From positions 1 to 64,000 of the forward strand of contig NZ_JAQITD010000005.1 in assembly GCF_028618555.1 (NCBI RefSeq): a stretch of DNA of 64,000 bases, given 5' to 3'. Below are positions 39,492-50,136 of the stretch, in pieces. The notes under the pieces are model-generated. The model was not told the DNA's origin, did no database searches, and worked only from the letters and a program-made list of their open reading frames with translations. The position numbers and the translations under genes are program-made. The first letter of the stretch is position 1; the number at the start of each line of letters is the position of its first letter. This DNA is from Bartonella sp. CM31XJBT. Its GTDB lineage: Bacteria > Pseudomonadota > Alphaproteobacteria > Rhizobiales > Rhizobiaceae.

Positions 39492-40225
39492 TGACCTAGC
39501 ACCTTTTTATAGCCTATTTGAGTGTATGTTTCCAAATGGCGTAAGATTGCAGTAAAAACCGCTGAAAATAACAAATAGAGTAAGCATGCTACAAAATAAA
39601 ATAGCATGGGTTTATTGGTAGCAGCGACAGCTAAATTCGTTTGTCGCATGAGGTCAACAAGCGCGATGGTAGAAACAAGGGATGTATCTTTCAGTAAAGT
39701 AAGCCAATTATTAGAAAGTCCTGGCAAGGCATTTCGGATGAGCTGAGGGAAGACAATACGAAAAAATGTGGTTGACCGTGAAAGTCCTAAAGCTTTAGCC
39801 GCTTCATATTGACCTTTATCAAAAATATTAAATGCTCCAAGCCAAACTTCACAAGAAAAAGCTGCAAGAACCATACTAAGGGCAAGAACACCAGCAACAA
39901 ATGCATTGATACTGAACATGATTTCAAAATTAAAATAGTCAAATAAATTTTGAATAAGGCTTTGTAATCCGTAGTAAACTAAAAACAAAGTTAAAAGCTC
40001 TGGTAGCCCACGGAATACTGTTGAAAAGAGGCGTGCCATAGCTTTGGCCATCTTAATATTGGATCGAATCATCACTGCATTGAGAAGTCCTAGAGGAAAT
40101 CCTAGAAAGCCACAACATAATGCCAATGACAAAGTCATTCCTGCACTGGAAAGTATAACCACTCCCCATCCACCATTGCTAAATGATAGCAATGCTAAAT
40201 TTTCAATCATTCCTGTGTTCCTCAT
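39488..40225 (-). CDS. Polar amino acid ABC transporter, permease 1
   Basis: A 245-residue inner-membrane permease of the HisQ/ArtQ type. It shows the family GGWGVVILSSAGMTLSLALC entry, FRGLPELLTLFLVYYG, and the EAA loop QYEAAKALGLSRSTTFFRIVFPQ. It has five or six membrane segments. It pairs with the overlapping permease downstream and is preceded by a binding protein about 65 bases upstream. Confidence 0.93.
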   Translation of the reverse strand: MRNTGMIENLALLSFSNGGWGVVILSSAGMTLSLALCCGFLGFPLGLLNAVMIRSNIKMAKAMARLFSTVFRGLPELLTLFLVYYGLQSLIQNLFDYFNFEIMFSINAFVAGVLALSMVLAAFSCEVWLGAFNIFDKGQYEAAKALGLSRSTTFFRIVFPQLIRNALPGLSNNWLTLLKDTSLVSTIALVDLMRQTNLAVAATNKPMLFYFVACLLYLLFSAVFTAILRHLETYTQIGYKKVLGQ

Positions 40226-40289
40226 GAAAGAGTTCGATAATATTTTTTAGCAATAACCAGTAGGTTTCATTTAAATATCATATCGATAT

Positions 40290-41042
40290 TTAATAAACAT
40301 CACCTGTAAAATACTTTCTCATAATTTTTTCATAAGTTCCATCCAAACGGATTTCTTTTAGCGCCTTATTGAACTTATTTTTAAGTTCATTATTATTTTG
40401 ACGGACTGCAATTGCAATAGGAAATCTTGTTTCTTCTAGAGTTCCCAAGAGGAGACAGCAATCTTTTCCTTCATTTTTAAGCCAATTTAATGCTTGTAAT
40501 TTATCAACAATAATCACATCAAGTCGATGATTTAAAAGGTCACGATTCACTTCTATTGTGGAAGGGTAGAGTTTGATTTTCACCTCTTTAGAAACATAAT
40601 GATCTTCTGCATAGAAAGCTTGTGTTGTATTTGATTGCACACCAAGATTTTTACCTCTAAAGTCTTGTGTCGAGATTTCTTTAATTCCCGAAGCTTTGGT
40701 AACGATAACAGCCAGTGCTGTATCGTAGTAAGGATCTGTGAAGTCAATTTTTTGTAAGCGCTCTTGTGTGAGAGAGAGGGAAGCAATGATAGCATCATAT
40801 TTTTTTGCAATAAGTCCAGGGATCATTCCCTCGAAGTCTTGTGTAACAATAGTACACTCAACATTCATTTTTTTACAAAGTGCATAAGATATATCAATAT
40901 CAAGTCCCTGCAATTTATTATTTGAGTCAATATAACTAAAGGGAGGGTAGGTGCCTTCACTCGCAATTTTTAATGTTTTCGCATCAGCCAATTGGGTGAA
41001 TAGTACGGCGCTTATTATAAGAGCTCCTGCTAATAATTTCAT
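40290..41042 (-). CDS. Periplasmic amino acid-binding protein, copy A
   Basis: A 250-residue substrate-binding protein of the HisJ/ArtJ/lysine-arginine-ornithine family. A signal peptide covers residues 1-22, with a cut after LADA. Family marks are TLKIASEGTYPPFSYIDSNN, LQGLDIDISYALCKKMN, and AIIASLSLTQERLQKIDFTDPYY. The Arg-Asp type ligand contacts suggest a basic or polar amino acid. CC in KDCCLLLG may form a disulfide. It stands first in the ABC operon. Copy B lies directly upstream at 41382-42134. A ribosome binding site (GGAGAA) precedes the ATG. Confidence 0.93.
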   Translation of the reverse strand: MKLLAGALIISAVLFTQLADAKTLKIASEGTYPPFSYIDSNNKLQGLDIDISYALCKKMNVECTIVTQDFEGMIPGLIAKKYDAIIASLSLTQERLQKIDFTDPYYDTALAVIVTKASGIKEISTQDFRGKNLGVQSNTTQAFYAEDHYVSKEVKIKLYPSTIEVNRDLLNHRLDVIIVDKLQALNWLKNEGKDCCLLLGTLEETRFPIAIAVRQNNNELKNKFNKALKEIRLDGTYEKIMRKYFTGDVY

Positions 41043-41180
41043 GATGTTCTCCTATTGGATAAGCGGGCAAATATGAAATCATTATGTTTTTATAATCTGT
41101 AAGCTTTTTGGGAGCAATTCAAAAATTTATTGATGCTTATTTTAGATCATTATGTTGGGCATTATTATCAAAAAATTAGA
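41040..41180 (-). repeat. Duplicated upstream region, copy A
   Basis: The 140 bases upstream of binding protein A match those upstream of binding protein B (42132-42275) with scattered changes. Both have the ribosome site, [17 protein letters not shown], TTTTATAATCTGTAAGCT and a terminal TCAAAAAAT. The duplication therefore included the promoter region. TATAATCTGTAAG may include or overlap the promoter. Confidence 0.7.
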
Positions 41181-41381
41181 TTTTGATACGATAAAAATAC
41201 AACTTTATCGTTGTCATTAGATTCTATAAAGTGTTTAAATATTGAGGAACAATTAAAAATTATTTTGATAAATGTAAATTTTCTTATAGAAATGCCGAAT
41301 TTCCAATTATACCTGCATGTCCAATAAAGAGTTAAAGATACTCCTTAAATATACAGATTGAATTTTAATTCATAGTGAGAT
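41181..41381. other. Spacer between the two binding-protein genes
   Basis: About 200 AT-rich bases separate the copy A promoter region from the end of gene B. I see no strong terminator for gene B and no other gene. Confidence 0.4.
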
Positions 41382-42134
41382 CTAATCGATATCGAAAGTA
41401 AAATATTTTCTCATAATTTTCTCATAGGTTCCATCGGCGCGGATTTCTTCTATTGCTTTATTAAAACTGTTTTTAAGATCATTATTATTTTGACGGAGTG
41501 CAATTGCAATAGGAAAATTTGTTTTTTCTAGAGTTCCCAAGAGGAGACAGCAGTCTTTTCCTTCATTTTCAAGCCAATTTAATGCTTTTAATTTATCAAA
41601 GATGATGATATCAAGCCGATGGCTTAAAAGATCACGATTAACTTCTGCTGCTGTAGGATAAAGTTTGATATTAACTCCTTCAGAGGCATAATGATCTTCC
41701 GCATATGCAGCTTGTGTTGTATTTGATTGTACACCAAGGTTTTTACCTCTAAAGGCTTGTGTTGAGATTTCTTTAATTTCCGAATTTTTGGTAACAATAA
41801 CAGCGAGTGCTGTATTGTAGTAAGGATCTGTAAAATCAATTTTTTGTAAGCGCTCTTTTGTAGGAGAAAGGGAAGAAACAATAGCATCGTATTTTTTGGC
41901 AAGAAGACCGGGAATCATCCCCTCGAAGTCTTGTGTGACAATAGTACATTCAACATTCATTTTTTTGCAAAGAGCATAAGATATATCAATATCAAACCCT
42001 TGAAGTTCGTTATTTGAGTCAATATAACTAAATGGCGGATAAGAAGCATCACTTGCAATTTTCAGCGTTTGAGAATTGGCCGATAGGGTAAATAGTGTCG
42101 CGCTTATTATAAGAACTCCTGCTAATAATTTCAT
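41382..42134 (-). CDS. Periplasmic amino acid-binding protein, copy B
   Basis: A 250-residue paralogue of the downstream binding protein. The two share length, signal peptide type (MKLLAGVLIISATLF) and long identical blocks such as DIDISYALCKKMNVECTIV and KKYDAI. Differences cluster in the N-terminal loop (SDASYPP in place of SEGTYPP) and near the hinge. It probably uses the same permease and ATPase but may prefer a different amino acid, or raise dosage. It has its own ribosome site and a copy of the upstream region. Confidence 0.92.
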   Translation of the reverse strand: MKLLAGVLIISATLFTLSANSQTLKIASDASYPPFSYIDSNNELQGFDIDISYALCKKMNVECTIVTQDFEGMIPGLLAKKYDAIVSSLSPTKERLQKIDFTDPYYNTALAVIVTKNSEIKEISTQAFRGKNLGVQSNTTQAAYAEDHYASEGVNIKLYPTAAEVNRDLLSHRLDIIIFDKLKALNWLENEGKDCCLLLGTLEKTNFPIAIALRQNNNDLKNSFNKAIEEIRADGTYEKIMRKYFTFDID

Positions 42135-42275
42135 TATGTTCTCCTATTAGATAAGCTGGCAAATATGAAACCATCATGAATTTTTATAATCTGTAAGCTC
42201 TTTTGGAGCAATGTAAAAAATTTATCTGTGGTCATTTTGCTATCATTATGCTGAATATCATTGTCAAAAAATAAT
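42132..42275 (-). repeat. Duplicated upstream region, copy B
   Basis: This is the partner of 41040-41180. The match covers the ribosome site, the AT-rich promoter-like stretch and about 100 further bases, then stops. Confidence 0.7.
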
Positions 42276-42825
42276 TTCTTTTTATCAAGTATGGGAATAA
42301 AAAATACAGGAAAGAAGGACACCTCTATTGATTATATGATTTAATGATTTTACTTAAAAAATCAATAATTTATCTTTAAAAGAAAAACTATTAACTTAAA
42401 TACAAAGAAAATTTCAGCTCTTAACAGGACAAAATGTAAAGTATTTTTATTCGAATCTATTTGAAGAGGGATAAGAAGTTTTGGCATCTTAGAGAAGCAC
42501 TTAATGTAAGTCTTTTGCAATTTTATCTGAAGAAGATAGAAAGAAAAATTCTGACATTGCTAGATTTTAATATGTAATAGGGCTTTTAAACATGGGGGAA
42601 TGATAGGGAATACATTTCCATTAAAGATAATGAGGATTATAAGGTAAAATTTTCAATTTCTTTTTGCTAAATGTTTGGCTAATTCGCAGAAGAGTATTCT
42701 CAATTTCTTTACAGAGCTAAAACTTAGAATTTTTTAGTAAATTTTTATGATGATGTTATCTCTGTAGAAAGAGTTTTAAAATCACGTTTTATAAAAATTC
42801 TTAAAGGATGTTTTTTGATTACTCT
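42276..42825. other. Gene-free stretch between gltA and the ABC genes
   Basis: About 550 AT-rich bases with stops in all frames. I recognise no gene, RNA gene or repeat except the hairpin at its left border with gltA. A 62-codon open frame on the minus strand (ending at 42134) overlaps the duplicated regulatory region and is not credible. Confidence 0.5.
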
Positions 42826-42866
42826 CAATAAAGCTTCAGTAAACTGAAGCTTTATTGATCTCTTTT
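42826..42866 (-). terminator. Long hairpin after gltA (likely terminator)
   Basis: A perfect 14-bp stem CAATAAAGCTTCAG (42826-42839) / CTGAAGCTTTATTG (42844-42857) with a 4-base loop starts about 9 bases after the gltA stop. On the plus strand a T-run follows (TCTCTTTTTT). On the minus strand, the direction of gltA, the tail is not T-rich. It may act in either direction. Confidence 0.6.
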
Positions 42867-44162
42867 TTAATTTGCACGTTCATCTATAGGAACATAGTCA
42901 CGCATAGCATAGCCTGTGTAGAGTTGTCGAGGACGACCAATTTTTTGTGCAGGGTCTTCAATCATTTCTTTCCATTGTGCCACCCACCCGACACTGCGCG
43001 CCAATGCAAAAAGGACAGTAAACATTTCAGTTGGAAAACCTAGAGCTTTTAATGTAATGCCGGAATAGAAATCAACATTGGGATAAAGCTTTTTTTCAAT
43101 AAAATATTCATCACTTAAGGCAATTTTTTCAAGCTCTATTGCAATATCAAGAAGAGGGTCATCTTGAATGTTGAGTTCTTTTAAAACTTTATGACAGGTT
43201 TTTTGCATGATTTTTGCACGTGGATCATAATTTTTATAGACACGGTGCCCAAAGCCCATAAGGCGGAAAGGATCATTTTTATCTTTTGCACGTGCAATAA
43301 ATTCAGGAATTCTTTTAATAGAACCTATTTCTTGTAGCATTTTTAGACATGCTTCATTGGCACCACCATGTGCTGGTCCCCAAAGGCATGCAACTCCTGC
43401 TGCAATACAGGCAAACGGATTAGCACCCGAGGATCCAGCAAGACGTACCGTAGATGTAGAAGCATTTTGTTCATGATCTGCATGAAGGATAAAGATTTGA
43501 TCCATCGCCCGAGCAAGCACAGGGTTTGTTTTATATTCTTCACAAGGAACTGCAAAGCACATATGGAGGAAATTTGCAGCATAATTAAGATCATTACGTG
43601 GATAAACAAATGCTTGTCCGATACTGTATTTATAGGCCATAGCAGCAAGCGTTGGAACTTTTGAGATAAGACGAACAGAAGCAATCATTCTCTGGTGAGG
43701 ATCTGTAATATCAATAGAGTCGTGATAGAACGCAGACATAGCGCCAAGGCAGGCAACCATGACGGCCATAGGATGAGAATCACGACGGAAGCCATGGAAG
43801 AAGCGTGCAAACTGTTCGTGTACCATGGTATGCTGCATAATACATCGATCAAATTCATTTTTTTCTTGCTGTGTTGGGAGTTCACCATAAAGTAAAAGAT
43901 AACAACTTTCGAGAAAGTCTCCTTTTTCAGCCAATTGATCAATAGGATAACCACGATAAAGCAATATACCTTTATCACCATCGATATAAGTAATTTTTGA
44001 TTCACAAGAAGCTGTTGAAGTAAAACCAGGATCATAAGTAAAAATATCGGTTTTTTTGTAGAGAGAAGCAATTTCAATGACTTCAGGTCCACTCGTGCCT
44101 TTACGCAAGGGAAGCTCTACTTTTTTATCATTCACAATAATATATGCGTTATTCTCAGACAT
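42867..44162 (-). CDS. gltA: Citrate synthase
   Basis: Citrate synthase (431 residues, type II hexameric form) condenses oxaloacetate and acetyl-CoA in the TCA cycle. The catalytic residues are present: His265 ([10 protein letters not shown]), His306 (GFGHRVYK) and Asp364 (PNVDFYSGI). The N-terminal beta domain typical of Gram-negative type II enzymes is included. The gene is a common typing marker in Bartonella, and the regions at 43003-43024 and 43363-43381 fit the known conserved typing sites with about one mismatch each. It is monocistronic. The start ATG 44162 is preceded by GAAAGGAAT. Confidence 0.98.
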   Translation of the reverse strand: MSENNAYIIVNDKKVELPLRKGTSGPEVIEIASLYKKTDIFTYDPGFTSTASCESKITYIDGDKGILLYRGYPIDQLAEKGDFLESCYLLLYGELPTQQEKNEFDRCIMQHTMVHEQFARFFHGFRRDSHPMAVMVACLGAMSAFYHDSIDITDPHQRMIASVRLISKVPTLAAMAYKYSIGQAFVYPRNDLNYAANFLHMCFAVPCEEYKTNPVLARAMDQIFILHADHEQNASTSTVRLAGSSGANPFACIAAGVACLWGPAHGGANEACLKMLQEIGSIKRIPEFIARAKDKNDPFRLMGFGHRVYKNYDPRAKIMQKTCHKVLKELNIQDDPLLDIAIELEKIALSDEYFIEKKLYPNVDFYSGITLKALGFPTEMFTVLFALARSVGWVAQWKEMIEDPAQKIGRPRQLYTGYAMRDYVPIDERAN

Positions 44163-44424
44163 TCGGTATTCCTTTCAGATCCTTCACTTCTAAAAATTAA
44201 GACTCTGCTTCATCAGAGTGGGGGATGTATAACTGAAGCTTTTCTTACTTATATTAAGGGTAGATTGCCTCTAAAAGTGAGTACATGCAATCTAAAAATA
44301 TTTCCTTATTGATCATTATTACTCAATAAGAAATGTATTTCAATGATATAACATAAAAAACTCTTTTAAGGCGCGTTGAGATATCTGTATAGATCCTTAT
44401 TTGAGGAAATATACTCAGTGCACA

Positions 44425-45855
44425 TCATGGGCATATTGTTGTGATAAGTTGGTCCTTGATGCGATGAAGGGATTCATCGCGTCCTAATAAAATAAGAATA
44501 TCCAAAACACCTGGTGATGTTGCACATCCTGTAAGAGCTGCGCGAAGTGGTTGGGCGATAGATCCAAATTTGAGATTCTGTGTTTGGACAAAAGAGCGAA
44601 GTGTTTCATCTAGAGTTTTTGTATCCCAAGAGGGGCACGCTTTCAGAGCAAGATAAAGATCGTTTAAAATGGTTCGTCCATTTTTATCTAAGAGCATTTG
44701 AGCTTTTTCATCAAGTTGTAAAGGTCGTTGCGTAAAAATGAAGGAGGCATTGTCAATCAGTTCGCACAGTGTTTTTGAACGTTCTTTCAAATGCGGGATT
44801 GCTTTTAAAAATTGAACACGGCGTTTTTCATCAAGTTTTTCAATAATTTGTGCTCCCCTATCGGTTTCTGGTAGAATATTAAGAGCGGCATCAAAAAGTT
44901 CTTGATCATTACTCATACGCATATAGTGTCCGTTGATGGAATCGAGCTTTTTGAGATCAAAACGAGCAGCACCTTTGTTAATATCCTCAATATCAAACCA
45001 AGAAATCATATCTTTAAGTGACATCAGTTCGTCATCACCATGACTCCAACCTAAACGGACAAGGTAATTGCGCAAAGCAGCAGGAAGATATCCCATTGTT
45101 CGGTAGGCATCAACACCGAGCGCGCCATGTCGCTTTGATAATTTTGCACCGTTTTCACCATGGATAAGAGGAATATGGGCCATAACAGGAATGTCCCATC
45201 CCATTGCTTTAAAGATAATCGTTTGTCGGGCTGCGTTGGTAAGATGATCGTCACCACGTATAATATGTGTGATGCCCATATCATGATCATCAACGACAAC
45301 AGCATGCATATAGGTAGGCGAACCATCAGAACGCAAAATAATGAAGTCATCGAGATCTTTATTGGGAAAACGGATATCACCTTGAACGCGATCATGTACA
45401 ATCGTTTCTCCATCTTGAGGGGCTTTGATGCGAATAACAGGCTTAACACCTTTAGGAGCTTCAGAACTATCACGGTCGCGCCAACGTCCATCATAACGTG
45501 GTGGGCGCCCTTCTGCACGGGCTTTTTCACGCATTTCAGCTAACTCTTCAGGTGAAGCATAACAATAATATGCTTTACCATTCTTGACCAACTGTTCAGC
45601 GATTTGGCGGTGACGTTCTGCACGTTCGAATTGCGAAATAGGGGCGCCATCGTAACTAAGACCCATCCAGTGCAAGCCATCTATAATGGCTTTTACAGCT
45701 GCTTCTGTTGAACGCTCTCGGTCTGTATCTTCAATTCGTAAAAGCATTTTTCCACCGGTATGTTTTGCATAAAGCCAATTAAAAAGAGCAGTACGAGCAC
45801 CACCAATATGAAGGAAGCCAGTGGGTGAAGGGGCAAAACGAGTAATAACAGACAC
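44425..45855 (-). CDS. gltX1: Glutamyl-tRNA synthetase 1
   Basis: A 476-residue class I tRNA synthetase that charges tRNA-Glu. HIGG (17-20, in [19 protein letters not shown]) and KLSKR (238-242) are the ATP-binding signatures. [17 protein letters not shown] is a conserved stretch of the catalytic domain. A second paralogue lies at 54930-56303. In alphaproteobacteria without GlnRS, one GluRS (or both) must also make Glu-tRNA-Gln for GatCAB. Which copy is discriminating cannot be read with certainty. It is divergent from the ComEC-like gene. Confidence 0.95.
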   Translation of the reverse strand: MSVITRFAPSPTGFLHIGGARTALFNWLYAKHTGGKMLLRIEDTDRERSTEAAVKAIIDGLHWMGLSYDGAPISQFERAERHRQIAEQLVKNGKAYYCYASPEELAEMREKARAEGRPPRYDGRWRDRDSSEAPKGVKPVIRIKAPQDGETIVHDRVQGDIRFPNKDLDDFIILRSDGSPTYMHAVVVDDHDMGITHIIRGDDHLTNAARQTIIFKAMGWDIPVMAHIPLIHGENGAKLSKRHGALGVDAYRTMGYLPAALRNYLVRLGWSHGDDELMSLKDMISWFDIEDINKGAARFDLKKLDSINGHYMRMSNDQELFDAALNILPETDRGAQIIEKLDEKRRVQFLKAIPHLKERSKTLCELIDNASFIFTQRPLQLDEKAQMLLDKNGRTILNDLYLALKACPSWDTKTLDETLRSFVQTQNLKFGSIAQPLRAALTGCATSPGVLDILILLGRDESLHRIKDQLITTICP

Positions 45856-45966
45856 GAATATTTTCCTTTAAACTAAGATATTACTTATGGAATTTTATAG
45901 AAAAGTCATGTTAGCATAAGTGATGGGGCGTGCAATAGCCGTATTGCGAGTTAAAGTGGGGGACTG

Positions 45967-48225
45967 ATGTTTTATAAAAGTAAAGAGGGTTTATCCGAAA
46001 AATCTGTTACAGAAGGAAAAAAGCCATGTCAGATAGGGCAGAGTGTTTTTTCTAGATATGATGATGCAAAGAACGGTAGCTATAACCAACAAAAACTTTT
46101 TTTATTGACACTCTTAAAAGAAGTAATCATTTTTTTTCGCAAATGGTTAGAAGATTGTATCAATAAAGAAGTTTCTTTTGGTATCCTTTTTTCGCTGATT
46201 TTAGTCTTTTTTGCCCTAGGAATCATTTTCTATTTTCATTTAGAGTGGGAACCAAGTTGGGGACAATTGGGGGCGTTGGTCAGTATTTTTCTGGGAATAT
46301 TCTATGTTGCACGTTTTTATCGAAAAATATGGATTCCCGTGGGGTTTCTGTTTTGTATTATATTGGGTGCTTTAGCGGCAAAAATAGAAACGTGGCGTAT
46401 TGCAACACCCATGCTAAGCAGTGACATTGTCACTACATTGACGGGAAGAATTGTTTCTATTGAGTCAGGTGCCAAAGGAGGATTTCGTTTAGTTTTGGAG
46501 ATTTTGAATACAGAAAATCCTGTATTACGACATAGTCTTCATCGTGTTCGTTTATCGGCAAGATATTTGCCATCTGGCTTAGCGATTGGTGATGGACTGC
46601 ATGGAAAAGTTAAGATTCGTGCATTCTCTGGGCCTGTGCGTCCAGGAGGCTACGATTTTAGTTTTCATAATTATTTTAAAAGAATTGGAGCACAAGGCGT
46701 TTATTTAGAAAAACCAAGAAAAATATTCGTTTCGCAGCCTGATGGAATATTCGCTATCATTCTACAGAAAATTGAAAATTTACGCACGAAGATGACACAA
46801 AGAATCCATATAGCCCTTGAAGGAGAAAAGGGGAGTGTTGCAGCTGCCCTCATAACAGGGCAGCGTGCTGGTATTTCAAATGAGACAAATGAAGCATTAC
46901 GTACAGCTGGATTAGCTCATATTTTATCAATATCAGGTTTACATATGGCGTTGTTAAGCGGCATAGTTCTTTTGAGTATCCGTAGTTTTTTAGCATTTTT
47001 TCCAGTTTTTTCTTCCTATTATTCCAGTAAAAAATTTGCTGCTATCGTTGCTTTTATGATAACAGCTTTTTATTTGTTATTGTCGGGCTTAGCAATATCA
47101 GCGCAAAGAAGTTTTGTGATGATTGCTGTTATGTTGGTTGCTATATTGTGTAATCGCTCTGCTATAACAATGCGTAATTTTTCCATTGCAGGGTTGATAA
47201 CTCTAGCGATGACACCCCATGAAATATTAGGTCCTAGCTTTCAAATGTCCTTTTCTGCGACTGCTGCTTTGATCGCTTTTTTTGATTGGTGGAGTGGAAG
47301 GTCATTTTTTCGTAAAAGAAAAACAACTCCCTCTTATGTTGGAGGAGGAGTGATAAATTTTGTTTTCTCATCGATGCTTTCAACATGTGCTTCTTCCTTT
47401 GTTGCAGGGAGTGCAAGTGGAATTTATGCTGCTTATCATTTTTCTAATATGGCATCTTTGAGCATTATTAGTAATGCTTTTGCTTTGCCTGTCATCTCAA
47501 TTTTTGTCATTCCCTTTGGATTAATCGCAGTTCTTGCAATGTTAGGAGGATTCGAATGGCTTCCTCTTCAAATTATGGGTTTTGGAGTTGATCTTGTAAT
47601 AAAGATTGCACATGCTATCAAGGCTATTTCTCCTGATTTGAATCCTGGTTTTATGCCGTTATCAGCGTTAGTTTTATTGAGTATAGGCTTGGTTGGACTG
47701 ACTTTTTGCAAAACACCCATCCGGCTCTTTTTTAGTTTGTTTATTTTGGCAGGTATTTCTATTTGTGTAATGCATTCACCTGTACAACTGATTATAGCAG
47801 ATAATATGCGTCTCGTGGGCGTTATCCATGATAAAAAATTATATATTGATCGTTACCATATTTCTAAGTTCACGACATCCATATGGAAAAAGTCATTTCG
47901 TGTGAATGAAACGATTAAACCAACAAAATATGGTCCTTCGTTGCACGGACAATTTATTTGTGATTATCATGTATGTACATCTTTATTGGATAATGGATTA
48001 AAAGTGATCGTTTTACAGAGAGAAACAGATCAATGTGTAGAGGCAGATATTCTCATTCAGACATTTGTGATGCATAATCCAACTTGTTACAAGAAGGCAA
48101 AAATAATATTTATGCCTCAACAATTGTTATCACGAGGAAGCGTTATGATGACCAAAGGTGGAGATATTATTTGGTCTTCTCTAGGGTTTCATAGACCATG
48201 GAATATGCACAGACAGCATTCATAA
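45967..48225 (+). CDS. ComEC/Rec2-family DNA uptake channel protein
   Basis: A 752-residue multi-spanning inner-membrane protein related to ComEC, the channel for single-stranded DNA in competence. Two or three hydrophobic segments at about 55-140 precede a soluble DUF4131-like domain. The competence domain starts near residue 280 with VAAALITGQRAGISNETNEA, then LRTAGLAHILSISGLHMAL, and has many spans to about 600. The last 140 residues are soluble. They do not show the HxHxDH metal motif of the beta-lactamase-like domain found in Gram-positive ComEC. Some alphaproteobacterial homologues also lack it. A role in DNA uptake is not shown. Confidence 0.85.
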   Translation: MFYKSKEGLSEKSVTEGKKPCQIGQSVFSRYDDAKNGSYNQQKLFLLTLLKEVIIFFRKWLEDCINKEVSFGILFSLILVFFALGIIFYFHLEWEPSWGQLGALVSIFLGIFYVARFYRKIWIPVGFLFCIILGALAAKIETWRIATPMLSSDIVTTLTGRIVSIESGAKGGFRLVLEILNTENPVLRHSLHRVRLSARYLPSGLAIGDGLHGKVKIRAFSGPVRPGGYDFSFHNYFKRIGAQGVYLEKPRKIFVSQPDGIFAIILQKIENLRTKMTQRIHIALEGEKGSVAAALITGQRAGISNETNEALRTAGLAHILSISGLHMALLSGIVLLSIRSFLAFFPVFSSYYSSKKFAAIVAFMITAFYLLLSGLAISAQRSFVMIAVMLVAILCNRSAITMRNFSIAGLITLAMTPHEILGPSFQMSFSATAALIAFFDWWSGRSFFRKRKTTPSYVGGGVINFVFSSMLSTCASSFVAGSASGIYAAYHFSNMASLSIISNAFALPVISIFVIPFGLIAVLAMLGGFEWLPLQIMGFGVDLVIKIAHAIKAISPDLNPGFMPLSALVLLSIGLVGLTFCKTPIRLFFSLFILAGISICVMHSPVQLIIADNMRLVGVIHDKKLYIDRYHISKFTTSIWKKSFRVNETIKPTKYGPSLHGQFICDYHVCTSLLDNGLKVIVLQRETDQCVEADILIQTFVMHNPTCYKKAKIIFMPQQLLSRGSVMMTKGGDIIWSSLGFHRPWNMHRQHS

Positions 48226-48707
48226 AAACATATAATCGGTCATATTTTGCTTCACATTTGGATAATGACAAAACAAAAAATAACAGAAGACTTTTCTCAT
48301 AATATTTTACGGTATTTAGATTGGTAATTTTATCAATGTCATTGAAACGAGATAATAATCTACAGTTTTCTAGAAATAGATGATTTTTTATATCTGATCA
48401 TTTTAATTTTTTCAAAAAAATTGATATGTGCATCTTTGTGCATCCTATTGATAGCACAAGATAAATCAAAAATTCTTATTGAATGAAAAAAATGCTAACA
48501 AATCTTCTCAAAGAAATAAAAAAGATAATTGTTGATTATTCTATTTTATTCTTATCATATATTTCTATAACGGGTAACATCTCTTCAAGCAAAAGATGAT
48601 GGTAAATTTAAATAGATTGCGTCAAGAGGTTATCTTTTATTATCATTATTATCGGTGGTAATAGGGGTGATAAATGCTGCTTATGCGGATAGAAGGCAAA
48701 GTCATTC
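48226..48707. other. Gene-free spacer upstream of rpiA
   Basis: About 480 very AT-rich bases with frequent stops in all frames. No terminator, RNA or repeat is recognised. The right end presumably holds the rpiA promoter. Confidence 0.5.
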
Positions 48708-49412
48708 ATGAATGTTCAGCAGTTAAAAAAAATGGCAGCTATTAAAGCGCTTGAGTTTGTTGAAGATGGTATGCGGCTTGGTATCGGATCTGGTTCGACA
48801 GTCAATGAATTTATTCGTCTTCTAGGTGAGCGTGTTGCGGATGGTTTGCGTGTGACTGGTGTTGCTACTTCAAGATATTCTGAACAACTCTGTCATAAGT
48901 TTGGAGTGCCTGTTAGCACTTTAGAACAAATACCTGAGCTGGACCTTGATATTGACGGAGCAGATGAAATTGGTCCTGAGATGATGCTCATTAAAGGGGG
49001 AGGGGGAGCATTGTTGTATGAAAAAATTGTAGCATCGGCATCTCGTGCAATGCTTGTCATTGCGGATGAAACAAAGGTGGTAAAAAGACTTGGTGCTTTT
49101 GCACTACCAATTGAAGTTAATCCATTTGGTATCCACACAACATGCAGAGCCATTGAAAAAGTCGCTGATGATTTAGGGCTTTCTGGAAAAATTTCATTGC
49201 GAATGAATGGAAAAGATCCTTTTGAAACAGATGGTGGCCATTTTATTCTTGATGCATTTTGGGGCTGCATTTTGCAACCAAAACCATTATCGGATGCACT
49301 TCTTGCTATTCCTGGTGTTGTTGAGCATGGCCTTTTTTTGGGGTTGGCTTCACGTGCAATTGTCGCTATGGCTGATGGTCAAATAAAAGTTTTAGAACCG
49401 TTTGATTTTTAG
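48708..49412 (+). CDS. rpiA: Ribose-5-phosphate isomerase A
   Basis: RpiA (234 residues) interconverts ribose 5-phosphate and ribulose 5-phosphate in the pentose phosphate pathway. Signatures are [15 protein letters not shown] (phosphate loop), [21 protein letters not shown] (catalytic Asp and Lys region) and KLGAF-like [16 protein letters not shown]. The length is normal. It is followed by a DUF2059 protein, an arrangement seen in Brucella and relatives. Regulation is not visible. Confidence 0.96.
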   Translation: MNVQQLKKMAAIKALEFVEDGMRLGIGSGSTVNEFIRLLGERVADGLRVTGVATSRYSEQLCHKFGVPVSTLEQIPELDLDIDGADEIGPEMMLIKGGGGALLYEKIVASASRAMLVIADETKVVKRLGAFALPIEVNPFGIHTTCRAIEKVADDLGLSGKISLRMNGKDPFETDGGHFILDAFWGCILQPKPLSDALLAIPGVVEHGLFLGLASRAIVAMADGQIKVLEPFDF

Positions 49413-49519
49413 AAAAGGCATTTACATGATGATATGTTAGCACAGTAAATAAAGGGTCTTAAAGATTTTAGGTAGAATAACGAATTAAAATTATAATTAG
49501 CTATCGGGGTAATCATTAA

Positions 49520-50089
49520 ATGAAAATAATATTTTCTTTTCAGCGTTTTGTCGTATATTTTGGTGTAATTGCTATTTTTTTTGTAAATGTTGGAACGGTT
49601 TATGCACAAGGTGTGAGTGATCAACATTTGGATTCAGCGCGAAAGGCAATCAGAGCTATTCATGCAACGGATCAATTTGATAGTTTTTTACCAAATGCGG
49701 TCCATGATTTCAAAAATGAACTGATCAGCGATGATCCGAATTTAGCAACAGCTATTTCTGATATTGTTGATAAGCAGGCGCTTGCTTTAATTAAAAGGCG
49801 CTCTGATCTAGAAAAAGAGATTGCTCATGTATATGCAAAATATTTTACTCAAAAAGAGCTTGATGCGATAACAACATTTTATAATTCTGATACCGGTAAA
49901 AAGTTTTTGACAGAAGTCCCCAATATTGCACGTGATTCTTATTCAGCATTTGATATATGGCGTACTGCTCTTATGCGGGATCTTGTAGAAAATGTGAAAA
50001 AAGAGATGTCTGAAACACTTAATTTGAATAATTCTACTATGCCTACAAATATGCCAATAAAATCAGAATCTTCAGAAAATAAAAAATAG
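49520..50089 (+). CDS. Secreted DUF2059-domain protein
   Basis: A 189-residue protein with a signal peptide ending near VYAQG (residue about 30), so it is probably periplasmic. The mature part is helical. A DUF2059-like domain spans about residues 95-155, with IAHVYAKYFTQKELDAITTF and YNSDTGKKFLTEVPNI. The last 25 residues are polar and probably disordered. DUF2059 proteins have no firmly assigned function. It lies about 107 bases after rpiA and ends in a good terminator. Confidence 0.85.
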   Translation: MKIIFSFQRFVVYFGVIAIFFVNVGTVYAQGVSDQHLDSARKAIRAIHATDQFDSFLPNAVHDFKNELISDDPNLATAISDIVDKQALALIKRRSDLEKEIAHVYAKYFTQKELDAITTFYNSDTGKKFLTEVPNIARDSYSAFDIWRTALMRDLVENVKKEMSETLNLNNSTMPTNMPIKSESSENKK

Positions 50090-50136
50090 CTTGATCGATA
50101 TCATGACAACAATGGGCAATTTCTGATTTTTTTTTA

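Noticed and set aside
42134-42322. 62-codon minus-strand frame upstream of binding protein B
   Set aside because: It overlaps the duplicated regulatory region, has no ribosome site, and its counterpart upstream of copy A is not open.
46000-46300. Long N-terminal extension of the ComEC-like protein as a separate gene
   Set aside because: The frame is continuous, the first spans lie within it, and no stop or second ribosome site separates it from the channel domain.
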